Shown: positions 34,893 through 46,920 of the stretch, piece after piece
Layout: the number at the start of each line of letters is the position of its first letter
Numbering within the stretch: the stretch's first letter is position 1
From: Physcia stellaris
Taxonomy: Eukaryota > Ascomycota > Lecanoromycetes > Caliciales > Physciaceae
DNA length: 64,000 nt
Reading direction: 5' to 3'
Assembly (NCBI GenBank): GCA_018902385.1
Contig: JABSSW010000039.1
Location: 1 to 64,000 of the forward strand
The notes under the pieces: model-generated
Told to the model about the DNA's origin: nothing
The model's input: only the letters and a program-made list of their open reading frames with translations
Databases searched by the model: none
Position numbers and translations under genes: made by a program

Positions 34893-37800
34893 GCGGATCA
34901 CACAAAACCGGCGTATTACGACAGCTTCGTGTTTGCTTCACGGGTCACGGGTCACGTCTTGCCGACCCTGTCTTATGGTTCAACGCTCATTTAATACTGA
35001 AGCCTGGTAGAACTATGCTCGTTGCATACGAAGTTGAGGTCATGAGAAACCGCACCGGTGCGACTCGATACCATTGGGACTGATACCGCTGGGACGATTG
35101 GGTAACAGGTAAGGATCTAATGGAAAGAGATATGGGAAACGAGGAGACATCGGTTTTATTTTAGCAAATTTACATGTTTTTTTGCAGGATTAATAGGGTG
35201 TTAAGGTTTTACTTGTCACGAGTACGCCTGTAGCTAATGCCCCTGAACGCTTCTGTATCCTATGGCTTGCTCTTGAAAGAAGACAACCCCCAATATACAA
35301 CACATCCACAGCAGATCATTACGTTAGATCTTTCGTATGCAATTTATATGCGCAAGTTAATGTTATTGTAGTGTTATAGAGTATGACGGAAGAATGTCTA
35401 GACGAGTGACATTGACCCGTACCACTCCATGAAATGAAGCCTTTAGCATTGGCCCGCCCCGCGATCTCCATCTATGCAAGTAAACACCCCCATGGACTCT
35501 GCACTAATTCTCTCCATTTATGCGATCGAGCTACGATGTAAACACCTACACGAAAAACCATAATATAAACATCAAAACGACCTCACACAAGGAGTGAGCG
35601 AAAAAAAGAGAAACGAAAAAGAAAAATCAATGAGCAAGCGTCTACAATACACGAAGCAGGAGGCCCGAGAGTTCCCTCTGATTGTCATGGAAAAGACGCA
35701 TCAGCACCCCCATCCTAGCTAGCCAACGTTGATCGGCTTTAGAGCCCTTGATGTAGCTCATCGGAGCTTACTACTCATTACTCGGTGAGACCATTAAGCT
35801 TAATCTCCGAGACCACAGAGAGATGGGTTTGAATTTCAGGATATCAAGCCGTCAATACAAGCATAGCCTCAATACTCTCACAGCTTTCACTTCACCCGTC
35901 CATACCCCATCTACCCCTCCACAGCCCTCCCCTCCATCTATCCTGCTCCCTGCCCCAACGCTAACCACAAAACCCCATCCGCCATCGAAATCCACACCTG
36001 GCCGATTCCTCCTACCTCCTCTCCCCTAGCTATGACACACTACAAAAGTCCCACCTAAACCAACAGCCAAATCCCATCTAAAGCCACATGCCGATCCTCT
36101 CTTGTGGCCACACTAAAACGGGATCTCCATCTGGTCTGGTGGGAATTTCCTCGAGGACCTAATTAGAAACATCCACGTTGGTTGTGCTGTGATTTGCGTG
36201 TCAGTCAGTATAGATAAGCGCTTGTGTGAGGTGGTGCTCATGGGTAGAGAGATATAAGGTTCGGGTGGTCAGGATATTGATTGAGAGTGTTGAGTATGAG
36301 TTTGGAATGATATGAGGTTTGTAGGGTGGTTTTCGGCGTCTGTGCTTCACCTGCAGAGGTGAGGAGTGCCTTCATCGCTTCCACATACAAACATGCTTCC
36401 ATTATACCTATTATACTTGTTGTTTTTTGGGCCCTGCTGGCGCCCGAGGATTACCTAGCCGTCATTTGGCCGCCTCAAATCGCCAACAAACTCCCACTAT
36501 CTAGCCGACATTTTCAGGGAGCGGAGCGAGGTAGAAAAATCAACCTCCAGAGTCTGCGAATGGCCACCAGCTTCCAGCGAATCTCGAAAATCTCGTATCC
36601 ATTTCATCCAAATCCCAATGGCGAATTTGCCAGCAAACGGTCAGCGCAATGGCCATCTACATACTCCATCGAAGCCTATAGTTACTTGCCCCTAGTCATG
36701 CTGGTTCGCGTATCCCCCTCGATGAAGGAGAAACCCTGCTTTCCACCGCGGAGAGCAATAAACCGGTGCCATCGCTGAATATTAAATTCTCACCAGACAC
36801 TGCGTCGATGATTGCCCATCGCTGCTCGTTTGCGTCGGGTGTTGGTGCACCAGGCCTACCCTTCTACCTTAAAACCCCCGAGAAGCAAACATAAACGCAA
36901 ATTCGTTACTGGAGAGTAGGGTATTTCCTCAAACGCCTCTAAAAAAGACCAGCTTTCGTAACTTATGACTTGAACATCGCCTGTGCCATACCACCGAAAA
37001 CAGTCCTAAATAATCGCAATTTCGAACCAAGGATAATCCCAAAGTGACGAATCAAATCTAAACGAAGCTTACACCTCAATGGAACGGGTATCTATATACA
37101 AACGAGCCACACATCAACTCTCTTCGTGAATAGTCAAAGAAACATCCGACGAATACACGGTGATACCTTACGCATTCAGCCGGTTTGTCAACTCCCCACA
37201 CGTTTTCTCTGCTGCCTCACTAGGGACCGAGTTTGTAGAGATAAATATGTAATAGAACCCCAACGTCCTCGATGTACAATTACTTCCGAGATCAAGTTTA
37301 ATCGTGCCAACCCATTCCCCATAGCCGGAATTAAAGCAGGTTTACGACGATCTCGCCTCCGGTCCGTAATTTACGTACGCTTTCCGATCTTTGGCGTAGT
37401 AGATAGTAGATGAGCACATCCAGCAACATGGGAGCATGCACTCGCCAATCGATAAAAGATCAAACACTGCCAGACCTTTTTGGTAAGATGAGCTGTAGTA
37501 GCACGTGCTTGATATAGCTATCCATGACATGAGTATCCAGTATTGCCGCTATCACCTTTACGCAAACACTACCAGCATAAAATTTGCTAAACCATAGCCA
37601 AGGCGAGAACGTCCTGAGGAGTAAGAAAGGTATGCGGTAGGCGACCCATTACTAGTATGGAGATGGCAAGCGTGCAGGCTAAGAAGGGATTTGCAAGAGC
37701 ACGCAATGGGTACCACCTGTTATACTTGTGTCTGACGGGAGTTTCGGATTGAAGGTTATTGGGCCTCCCTACAAGGCATTGAATGTGCAGCCACGAATCC

Positions 37801-38256
37801 ACAGATTAGGCCATCGTTGTTGATGATTAAGGTAATATACTCTAAATTCGACACTACTTGCTTAGCAGTAAGTGAGGGCGTGTGTTTGATCAGGAGATAG
37901 TCCTCATATTCAAGAACATGTATTGATTTTCGAAAACCGGTGATGGAATATTGATGAATGTTGGTCTGTTTATCAAGGTATCTTTGATCTCGACCCGGGT
38001 TATGGAGGAGTCACAGGGGTGATATTTGTAGTGGAAACCCAAAACACACCCGATATTGAACTAGTAGTGTAGGTGTTACATACTCATCGAGAAAGACTCT
38101 GGCCATCTTCTGTGATATCTACTATCGGCGGATTACATCCTTGAAAGGTGGGACATGTTACTGTTGTGACGGGCAAGTGGATTTTCGGCTTACATTCCTG
38201 ACGCCGCTACTTAAAACCTCATTGAACAGGAAGCCGTACCAAGAATCCTTTGCATC
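34893..38256. other. Long gene-poor spacer
   Basis: This 3.4-kb spacer is the largest outside the AT-rich block. Open frames up to 150 codons exist (36326-36778) but lack coding signatures and family motifs. One CACGTG lies at about 37503. Composition is moderately AT-rich but without the CpC/CpT depletion of the left block. It may hold a decayed gene or a non-coding RNA; nothing specific is supported. Confidence 0.45.
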
Positions 38257-39339
38257 ATGCGTCACCCGGACAGATCAACCCTCCTCGACCTCATCAGTAA
38301 GAACGGCGAATCCATAACCGTAGGCTTCGCCATCCTCGTCATCGTCTTCCTACTCCGCCTCATCTACCATTTCATCAGAAGCCGTTTCGCCAGCCACCCT
38401 AAAAGCCCCGACCTCCATAATATAGCTGCTGCAATCGAACAACTCCCCGCTCACGCGCAATTGACCATCGGAAACCGCCCTTTCCCCATCCCCAACCCAA
38501 CACCATCACCACCAGTATCTCGCGGCAGCCATGAGTTAGCGGGCTGGACTGGTCTCCGCTCCGGTGTGACGCTGGGCTTTGGGCTCGGCATCGTGGCTTG
38601 CTGGGGGTACTTGTGGGAGAGTCGACCGCATTCGATAGTGCTAGCATTAGTGCTGTGGTGGACAGTCTGGCAGCAACGAGAAAACCGCAATTCACACCCA
38701 GGAAGCCAACAGACTGACGACGAGCTCCATGCTTTAGAGTACCAGGCTGCATTCTTTGGTTCTGTCCTTGGTCTTGGCTTCGGAGGTCTAGTTGGCGTTG
38801 GACTGCATCTCGAGTTGCCATTCCATTGGTTGGCGGGACTTTGCGTACTCTGGACTTTGGTGTGGTCAACTCAAGGAGCCGGGGTCACGTGGCTGTATGA
38901 GGAGCGAAAGTTGAGACTGAAATGGTTTAGTATTGGGGGGTCAAGGTGTAATGTGGTTTTTTGGGGTGTGGGTGGGATCCAAACTGTGTTGACATGGCTG
39001 GGTTGGTTCCTTTTATCGCTTGTTAACGTGGTGATATGGTTGTATAGCACCCTGTCCAGTTCCCAGCGTCGCAGCAGGACGGATCTGGTCGCGTCAATCG
39101 AGGAGAACGATGACAGCTCTACACTACCGGCTGCAGCACATCGTGAAGAAATAGGGGAAACAGAAGCTTCCGAGGAAAGGGTTGCCGTAGATACCCCTCG
39201 GAGGCAACTTGTAGATACATCGCCGGAAGAGACTTCTACAGTCGAGCCAACAAGCTTGAATTCGGAACCTCGAGTTGCGACCAATAGACGCGGGCATCTT
39301 AGAAGAGAAATGTCTGCTCTTGGCTTAGGAAATCGCTAA
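38257..39339 (+). CDS. Hypothetical multi-pass membrane protein
   Basis: This single-exon gene encodes 360 aa. A single N-terminal span (about residues 20-40) precedes a proline-rich cytosol-like stretch. It is followed by Gly-rich hydrophobic segments at about 98-140, 162-205 and 220-275, giving roughly six to seven spans. The C-terminal 85 residues are acidic and Ser/Thr-rich with no membrane segment, ending in R-R-E-M-S-A-L-G-L-G-N-R. I do not recognise the family. The ATG at 38257 is the first in frame, and the whole frame has even codon quality. It may be a lineage-restricted protein. It is convergent with the Vps3-like gene, with 265 bp between their ends. Confidence 0.68.
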   Translation: MRHPDRSTLLDLISKNGESITVGFAILVIVFLLRLIYHFIRSRFASHPKSPDLHNIAAAIEQLPAHAQLTIGNRPFPIPNPTPSPPVSRGSHELAGWTGLRSGVTLGFGLGIVACWGYLWESRPHSIVLALVLWWTVWQQRENRNSHPGSQQTDDELHALEYQAAFFGSVLGLGFGGLVGVGLHLELPFHWLAGLCVLWTLVWSTQGAGVTWLYEERKLRLKWFSIGGSRCNVVFWGVGGIQTVLTWLGWFLLSLVNVVIWLYSTLSSSQRRSRTDLVASIEENDDSSTLPAAAHREEIGETEASEERVAVDTPRRQLVDTSPEETSTVEPTSLNSEPRVATNRRGHLRREMSALGLGNR

Positions 39340-39604
39340 ACGGGCAAACCCTGTTAGAATCCAATAGTCATGGTTGCTAGGCAGGGACGAACACCATATG
39401 ATGGCGTTTTGCTGATGCCATAACAATCAAGAAGAGCAATTAGATAAATGCCAAATGGAAGTAAGCGCAGAAAGCTTCTAAATACGCGATACGTTAAATC
39501 ATCTCTGGAGTACGTCACCAGCACCGGCGAGGTCAGTCCAATTCGATCAGAGTTCCAATAGGATTTGATTCGAGATCCCAGAAACGTCGGAGACGCTCCT
39601 TGAC

Positions 39605-42600
39605 TTATTCACTACTCGAGCCTCTCAATTTGCGGCCCAATGTCGCTGCATTTCTCCACAAATTGCAACGCACTTGTAGATTCTCTGATCCACTTAGGGA
39701 CTTCACTATCATAGCTTCGTTCTTCTCCGCCACTAGACGTCTGAAAGCACCAACAAGGAAGCCCGAGATGAGGTCGACGGACCAAGATTCTGGAATGAGT
39801 TCCAGTACCTTTCGGACATCGTACCATGAACCAAATCGCTCAAGAAGTTCACTAGTCCGCTCCAACCTTTCGTTATAATCTTCGATTTGGAGGAATTCCG
39901 AGAGTAAATGTCCGAACAGTACGACTTGCTCGTCTCGTGACTGGGCTTCCGCTAAGGCCAATGATCCTGTGACCGGGTGGAAGATGCTAGCGCCGCCCAG
40001 TAAGCAGTAATTGATAGCTGTATGATAGTCACCAAGTCCATGTACTAGAAGACGTATGGCTTGCTGGTGACGTCCTTGGCGACCGTCAATGATGATAGAC
40101 TCGGGTACTAGCTCTTTCTCGAAAGGCTCGATTCGGGTCAAAATCTCCGAGACATCGTATGAGAAATCTGCTCCATGGCTACCTCCTAACAGTTCTAACA
40201 ATCTGAGGCGGTCCTGCCACCAATCTTGCGACAGGGCATTCTCAATGATGAATTGCCGGTATGTAGGTTTTGGCGGATATAAAGCACGGTATGACTCGTA
40301 GGTTTGAGATAGGATAGACCTTGCTTCTTCCGAGGAGCTCAGCTGGGCAAGAACGCTGTCAAGGTAGTAGGAGATCAGATCATTTGCATACTGAAAGCTT
40401 TTCTTACCAAATACCAAATGCTCGAGGTAAACTTTGACGGCATCAGGTGCTTGTAGGCGCAACAATTGCACAACCTCTTGAGGCTCCAATTTGACACGAC
40501 GATTGTCGTCTGTGAAAACTTGTACGCCAAGTGGGGCGTTGCGCCTTGCAAGCCAGATGCCATACTGCTCTACCAAGGTTCGATCTCGGGTCCTGACAAG
40601 GTACTTTCGTACCTCATTCTCTCCATCAACAAGTTCGCCACCGTCATCTCTTTCCCCTTCGATAATCCTTTTCCAAGTACTTAGGACTTTCCCAGCCATC
40701 TTTCGTTGCTGGTATAGCCTGCTAAGGACGTAGAGGCGATGGTAACCCTCAAGAAGGGAAACAGCCTTGTCAAAACAGTCAACCCCAGCATCTACAATGG
40801 CGTAAAGTTCGGCCCGCATCGAGGGTATTCTTGAAGTGTGCGGCCGATCCTGGTATAGCAGTACATGTAACAGGGCTGAATCAACAGTCTGGAAGACCTC
40901 GACCTCATCGGCTATACTACCAAATCCTTTGCGATTGCGCCATGCCATAAGGTAACGTTTTACAAGGCTCGCAAGCTCTTCACTGCCCAGATCACATCCG
41001 TTGTGTGTATTTGGCTCACGAACTGACTTCGGTAGCCAAGGGCGTTGTTGGATTGTCTGAATCAAGCCAGCGTGTACCCAGATACCTTTCTCACCTTCAA
41101 CAACGTCATCCTTGAAGAAGGGTATTGTCAGTAGGATAACACGTGGATCAATTCCACCTTCCATCAGAAGAGCTTCTGTGATTCTGACCCCGGCGCCCTT
41201 CAATGCTGCCGAATCACGAGATCTCATCGCTAGATCAGCAAAGAGTATCAGCGCTACTTTTTGACGGAGGTATTCCATACTCAAGAATTCGGTTTCAGTG
41301 GTTGCCTCTTGACCTCGAATGTTATGGATTATCATGATCAGCTGTTCCCGATCGATCTCGACATTCTTCTCTTTGGTGGCACGCAACAAATCATCAATAG
41401 CAGTATCAAGTTTCAAGACCAGCGAGTTTCGTACAAGCCACCATACCGAAGCTGCGGACCAAACGGCGATATGACTGGACCCTCCACCTAATCGGGCTCC
41501 AAAATCTTTTTCTTCCTGAGCTCTCTTTCTCTCACATTCCGCTACGTGCTCGTTATTTGTCTCTCCCTTACTATAATTATCATGTGTGGACGAGAGACGA
41601 AGACGCTGAGCACGCAGTTTGGCGCCAATCTCAGGAATAGCTACAGTAACGGTGGTATGAAGCTTTCGTAATCCAAACCCTCGTGTCCCGTCATTTGGTG
41701 CGTCTGCTTGTTCTTCAAAGGTGGACGAGGGAATATCAAGCAATTCTTTGCTGGCGTGAGCTCCATCCCATCTCTGCACCTCAATGACGCCCCTAGCTTC
41801 CTTGACTCCAGGTAGCGATATCGCAGCAAGTACATACCCTTCATTAACTTGCTCTGAGTCATTTGAAACATGTTCTGCATCGACTTCTCCTCCATCTACA
41901 ACGACACTGGTGGGGTACCGCGCAAATTCCAAGGTGCCTCGGACTACATCACCTTCTAAATTAACGAAAACACCGACCCCTGGATCCGAGACGCCGGTTC
42001 CAGTCGTCAGTAGAAACTCGGATGCAGTAGGTGAGCAAATGTGGGGTATCAAAGGAACTCCTTGACTTGGGGTAGCGGACTGTTCATGCGGGGTTGATGG
42101 ACGATCTGGCGGAGGGGGCAGAGGTTTATCTGGGATACTCGATCGCCTACTCGGGCTTCCTGCAGCCGAGATTGATCTATTTCGGGAGCTTGTCCGTGGT
42201 GGAAAATTTGGATTTTCTGTATGCTCCGGGGCGCTCAAATTGATCTTTTCTTGGCTTCGAGGTTGAGGGCTTCCCTGTCTACGAGCTAGGCCCCCCACCA
42301 GAGCTCCTAGACTAGTATTTCTGCCATGTCCTCGATTGTCCACGCTCCCATCGCTCGAGAGTGGACGCAGCGACCCTGAATTTCGATTCGATCTATCAGG
42401 CGGGGAAGAGATGTCCTCAACATGACCAGCGCCAAGGTTCTCGTTCAAGGATGAGATAGGAAATAGAGAAATCTTTTGTTGGTTTTCGACATCAAGCAAC
42501 GCGTAAGAGTGGGAGTCGGCTACACATGCAAACTGATTTCGCCGTGCAGACGTAAGGCAGCTCGGATATTCAATGTTCTTAACGCGCTTGATATCGTCAC

Positions 42601-43204
42601 CTATTCGTACTAGCCAAATTTTCTTCTGGACGCATAGCATGACAATGGCCGAATCCCCGGGCTGCAAATCGGTAGCGTTCAGGTCTGTACCCCCAATCCA
42701 AGTGCAGTTGGAGACAATATTAGAAAACGCGGGGCTTAACTCGGGCAAGCTGTAAAAGCTCACTGTGCCATTGCAAAGAATGCATGCTTTGCTGATACTT
42801 GGCAATACTAGAATCTGCTGTATCCCGCGTTTTGCCGACGCTTCCGGACTTGATTGTGTAAAGGTAGGCTGGAGTCTGGATGCAAAAATGAATGTAGGAG
42901 ACTGCAATTCGTCCGCAGGCTCAGGAGGTATCGTTACATAATGGAGAACCTCTGCTGAAGATGTGCCAATATAAAGACTGCTTTCTGTAGTTTAGAGAAT
43001 TAGCAGAATACTATGGTCAATCGGTGAGGAGTGAGACTCGATTGGTCTGTACATACCCCAAAGCTCTACGCAAGTAATCCTCACACCTGGTGTGTCTTTT
43101 TCAGATAGCTGGACATCCTCAACGAGCGGCCTCAGGAAATAGGAAGCACTTGTTGATGCCGCCCTGGCTCCCTGCACGGCCGAAGCATGGCCCTGCATGG
43201 CCAT
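39605..43204 (-). CDS. VPS3: Vps3/TGFBRAP1-like CORVET tethering subunit
   Basis: Two exons, 43204-43057 and 42984-39605 (donor GTATGT, acceptor CTACAG, phase 1), give 1175 aa. The N-terminal region is a CNH/beta-propeller-like domain (SLYIGTSSAEVLHYV, then GIQQILVLPSISKACILCNGTVSFYSLP), interrupted by a Ser/Pro-rich low-complexity insert at about 210-320. The C-terminal half is alpha-solenoid with the Vps39 domain 1 region (L-S-Q-T-Y-E-S-Y-R-A-L-Y-P-P-K-P-T-Y-R-x-F) and a terminal Vps39 domain 2. Vps3 is the Rab5-binding subunit of CORVET at early endosomes; Vps39 is its HOPS counterpart. Start 43204 is preferred over 43276 because the extra residues look non-coding. It is head to head with the CASP gene. 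Confidence 0.83.
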
Positions 43205-43536
43205 TGTAAGCAGGGCGGTCCACTTTCTCCGCTGACTTGAGGCATTTGGGTGATGCGACAGAAGTTGTCGGATCACGCAAGGATTATAGCTATCCTTCGC
43301 AGTTCAATTACCTTGAGACAGATTAGTTCATCACGATATGAAGCTCGAAGACTTGGAGCGCGGGTGGTTCAAGTGCGGAATCCTGCCGTCCAGAAGCCAG
43401 CTTGTCACCTCAAGTCATCAACTTCGCTGTCGAGGCTTGTGAACTAGTCAAGCCCAGAGAAACAACTTATTGACTCCGATATCTCTACCTAACACTTCTC
43501 AGGCTTTGATGTCCTCAGCATCGTCGCAAATGCATC
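43205..43536. promoter_or_regulatory. Short bidirectional promoter region (Vps3-like / CASP)
   Basis: Only 332 bp separate the two divergent ATGs, so the genes probably share regulatory DNA. No strong TATA box is visible, as is common for housekeeping genes. Both products act in vesicle tethering. Confidence 0.5.
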
Positions 43537-45975
43537 ATGGACGTCTCTGCTGCGATGGAAGCCGACCTCAACGACGTGGATCAAGATGGGCCCAATGCCA
43601 TGGATGTCGCGGGCGCTTTATCCTCGCTACCGTCAACGAATGGCCCGAACGGTCCTTCCAGTGACGACAACAAATTCCAGAGCGCTATCGCAGCGTGGAG
43701 AAGTACGCGCAATGGCAGCGTTGGCTTGACTGGAGCTAAAGGCATGCAGACATTGATCTTACGAAGCTTGTCCCGGAGCTCGACAATACAGCCTCGGATA
43801 TCGTTGCCCATCAAAGAGATGCCTTGGTATCCCGGAAGGACTTAGCACAGAAGACGAAGGACTTCAGGAAGCTTGATGATGCATCAAAGCTCACAGAATT
43901 CAAGGGTTTACTCAAAGGTTCACCGAATGCTCTTTTGACATTATCATATACTAAGGATATGTAGCCTATCAGACATTTATCGACCTTCTCACAAGCCACG
44001 GCAAGACTACATCTTCTGCCTTTTTGCAACTCTACTCCTCGATCTCCGAAGCCCCAGATCCATATCCTTTACTCGAAGCCTCTGTCGATGCTCTCCTTGT
44101 ATCCGAAGACACACTACCCAGAATCACGTCGGAGAACGAACATCTACAGAAGAACGTCGCTTCGCTTACACATCAACTAGAGACAGTTGAGCATCAGCTG
44201 GGAGAAGAGCGAGCTGCTAGGAGGGAGCTAGAGGACGGCCGAGAATCAAAAATCAAGGAAGTAGAATCTTCATGGAAGGCCGTCTTAGAGGAAAAACGAG
44301 ATAACTGGGAAGCCAAAGAGCGAAGTCTTGAGGAGAAAGTTGAGAGCCAGGAGCGTTTATTGAACGAGTTGAAGGCTAGCTATGAAGTCTCACAACGCCT
44401 TGGACAGAACACTGAAAGCGACGGAGAAAGTCGACTGGCAACAGCTAGTGCTGCCGAGTTGGAGATGATAAGCTCCGATCTTGATAGGACGAGTCAACGT
44501 CTGGCTGAAGTCGAAGCGAGGAACGAGCAACTCCGGATTGAGCTTGCAGAGACCACATCGAACTCACAGCGTAGGCCCACAACCGAAGAAGATCCTGCAA
44601 ATACGCGTTTGAGATCGGAAAACTCATCTTTGTTGAGAAAGCTGGACTCCGTGAAGGTAGAAAGGGATTCGGAGCTAAGGAAGCAAGAGACCCGAGTGCG
44701 AGCGCTTGAAAGGGAATCTCAGGCACTACAAAGTGACAAGGAAAGCCTAAGGGAACGACTTCACTCCTGGCGAGACTACAAGGACATCAAGCAAGAACTC
44801 GAGATCTTTAAGGTACAATTGGAGATCGCAATTCACATTCCTTGCTAACGTTTGCAGTCTATTGAATTTGCTACCCTCGATGACGATGATGCTGCTGATA
44901 CGTCTAGCCTCGGAGATCGACCCACGGAAAATGGCGCACCCAAAGGTGACAAGCACGGAAGCCTAGAGCAACTCCTGCTTGCAAGAAACAAGAAATTGAG
45001 CAATGAAATGGCCGTCTTGCGTGTTTCTCATCAGGACCTACAACAGCATCTGGAATCTTTGCAGGAAACTATGTCAAGGACCAACGCAGAGCTTGAGCGG
45101 TCACAAAATCTCAACGCGACTCTTGAATCCGACCTCGTAAAGGTCCAACAGGAGGCTTCAAATGCTCTGCCATCCTCGGCGATGTCCACAACTGGGACGT
45201 ATACATCCCGATATCCTAGTGCTAGTGTGCGTAGAGGAAGGACATCCCCAACATCATCGATCATCTCCGGTTTCGACCCTTCCAATGGTGCCAGAAACAA
45301 CCTCGAAGCGATTCGGATGGGTGAGCCCGTAGGTGGTGGGTCAGGCATTATGCCTATGATTCAAGCACAGCGGGACCGATTTAAGCAGAAGAACACAGAA
45401 TTGGAGAGTGAAGTCTCCAAGCAGCACAATACGATTTCCTCTTTAAGACAGGAGATTGCATCATTACAAAAGGATAATCTTAATTTGTATGAAAAGACGC
45501 GTTATGTCTCCACCTACAGTCGTGGCCAACCGTCGTCGTCAGCATCGCAGTACGTAAGTAGTCCTCCGCCTACCTCGATCCAAATATCGTCCGACACTCC
45601 TTCTGGTTTATCGCTTGACCGCTATCGATCGGCGTACGAAGCCAATATTTCTCCATTTGCAGCGTTTCGAGGGCGCGAGTCGACGAGAGCATATAAACGA
45701 ATGCGCCTGCCAGAGCGAGTGATATTCTCGATTACACGAATGGTACTCGCGAACCGAACGAGCAGAAACCTGTTTGCAGCATACTGCTTGGCGTTACATA
45801 TCTTGATCTTTTGATGCTCTATTGGATGCAATCAGCAGACATTCAAAAGCATGCCAGCAACCTAGGAGAAGCAGCGAGCGCAGCTGTCGCTGGCGGAGCA
45901 GTGATTGGTGGAGATGCAGGAGCCGCACAACATGGTGATTGGCAGCAAGAGCCTTTTCACGCCGACTCTACGTAA
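43537..45975 (+). CDS. COY1: CASP/Coy1-like Golgi coiled-coil membrane protein, one-base frameshift near C-terminus
   Basis: Exons are 43537-43702, 43750-43917, 43965-44812 and 44858-45975, giving about 766 aa if the frameshift is bridged. The body is almost entirely heptad-rich coiled coil. The conserved CASP N-terminus (IDLTKLVPELDNTASDIVAHQ) and the C-terminal module (YEKTRYVSTY, R-x-R-L-P-E-R-x-I-F-S-I-T-R, N-R-T-S-R-N-L-F-A-A-Y-C) are present. The single tail anchor is split. The frame stops at TGA 45812-45814, in a four-T run (45809-45812). One extra T would join it to the frame reading LMLYWMQ and ending at 45975. CASP is a Golgi tail-anchored protein that interacts with tethers and SNAREs. 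Conservation on both sides favours a sequence error over true loss. Confidence 0.82.
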
Positions 45976-46920
45976 TCTTGCCTTGCAGAAAGGACGCAAT
46001 GCCGCCACACGTTGAAGTGCAACTGTTTACCACCGTGAACATGACGAGTGTCAGCATGAGCCAGACAGATGTCAAGGAGCGACTCCTATCCACCGATTGG
46101 ATGCTCAGGACTCAGCAGGAACCACACCCGCCGAGCCTCAGGCTTGATGTTCTGGAAACTGTATCATAGGTGTCTGCAGGCGCGGTTGCTGGTCGGTCGG
46201 TCGGCGTTTGTGGGTGGCTCTTAATATACCGACTCATGTACAGAGCATGATGCCAGCACTCGCCAGCATTCTTACAATTGATTCGAAAGGGGAAATCTCC
46301 AGATTTATCGAAGCGCTGGGGTGGGTTTTTGACAGCATTAGCGGGCGTCATGCATCGATCTACCATGGGCCAACCATTGGCTTTCGAGCTCTTAGGCTCT
46401 CGCACTAGAAGCAAACCTTGATTCTCCGCGACCACGAAGTTCTTGAACTCATGCTTGAAACTGGGAAGCCCAGACATTCTGTGAAGAATTTCAATAGCAA
46501 CCGTGTCCAATATAATTTTGGAAGAATGCTCACAATATCTATTCCTGAGTTTCGGGAGGAATACATCTCAAAATACTCAGCCAATTCCGTGGCCATAGCG
46601 GCCGGGGGATCTGCTTACCCCTCAAACCGCTGACGCTAATTACGGGCACCTAACTAGCTTACCCGAGATACATAACCGCCAAATCTATTTCGAGATGCTT
46701 CTAATCCTGCCTTCCACTTTAACTCTATTTTCCCCAACCACCAGAATAGCAACCATGGCGAATATACATAAGGAACACGCACTGACAATGTCTGCCTCAT
46801 CAACTTCAAGTAACCAGAGACTGTGTCTCCAACTTTGCCTATTCTCTCGACCTGGGCTCCAACACCACCTCCACCCATCCAGCTTTCCCCGCCCTGACCC
46901 ACCCTAGCCCTTTCACCACC
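45976..46920. other. Intergenic, no gene recognised
   Basis: A spacer between the CASP gene and the DUF3455 gene, which run in the same direction. It contains pyrimidine-rich sequence just before the DUF3455 start, a usual fungal promoter feature. Open frames are short and featureless. Confidence 0.5.

Noticed and set aside
36326-36778. 150-codon open frame in the 3.4-kb spacer
   Set aside because: No signal peptide, domain motif or sensible codon pattern, and no splice-linked continuation.
43537-45975. CASP gene as a true pseudogene
   Set aside because: Both sides of the single-base break keep strongly conserved sequence, including the tail; a homopolymer error is more likely.
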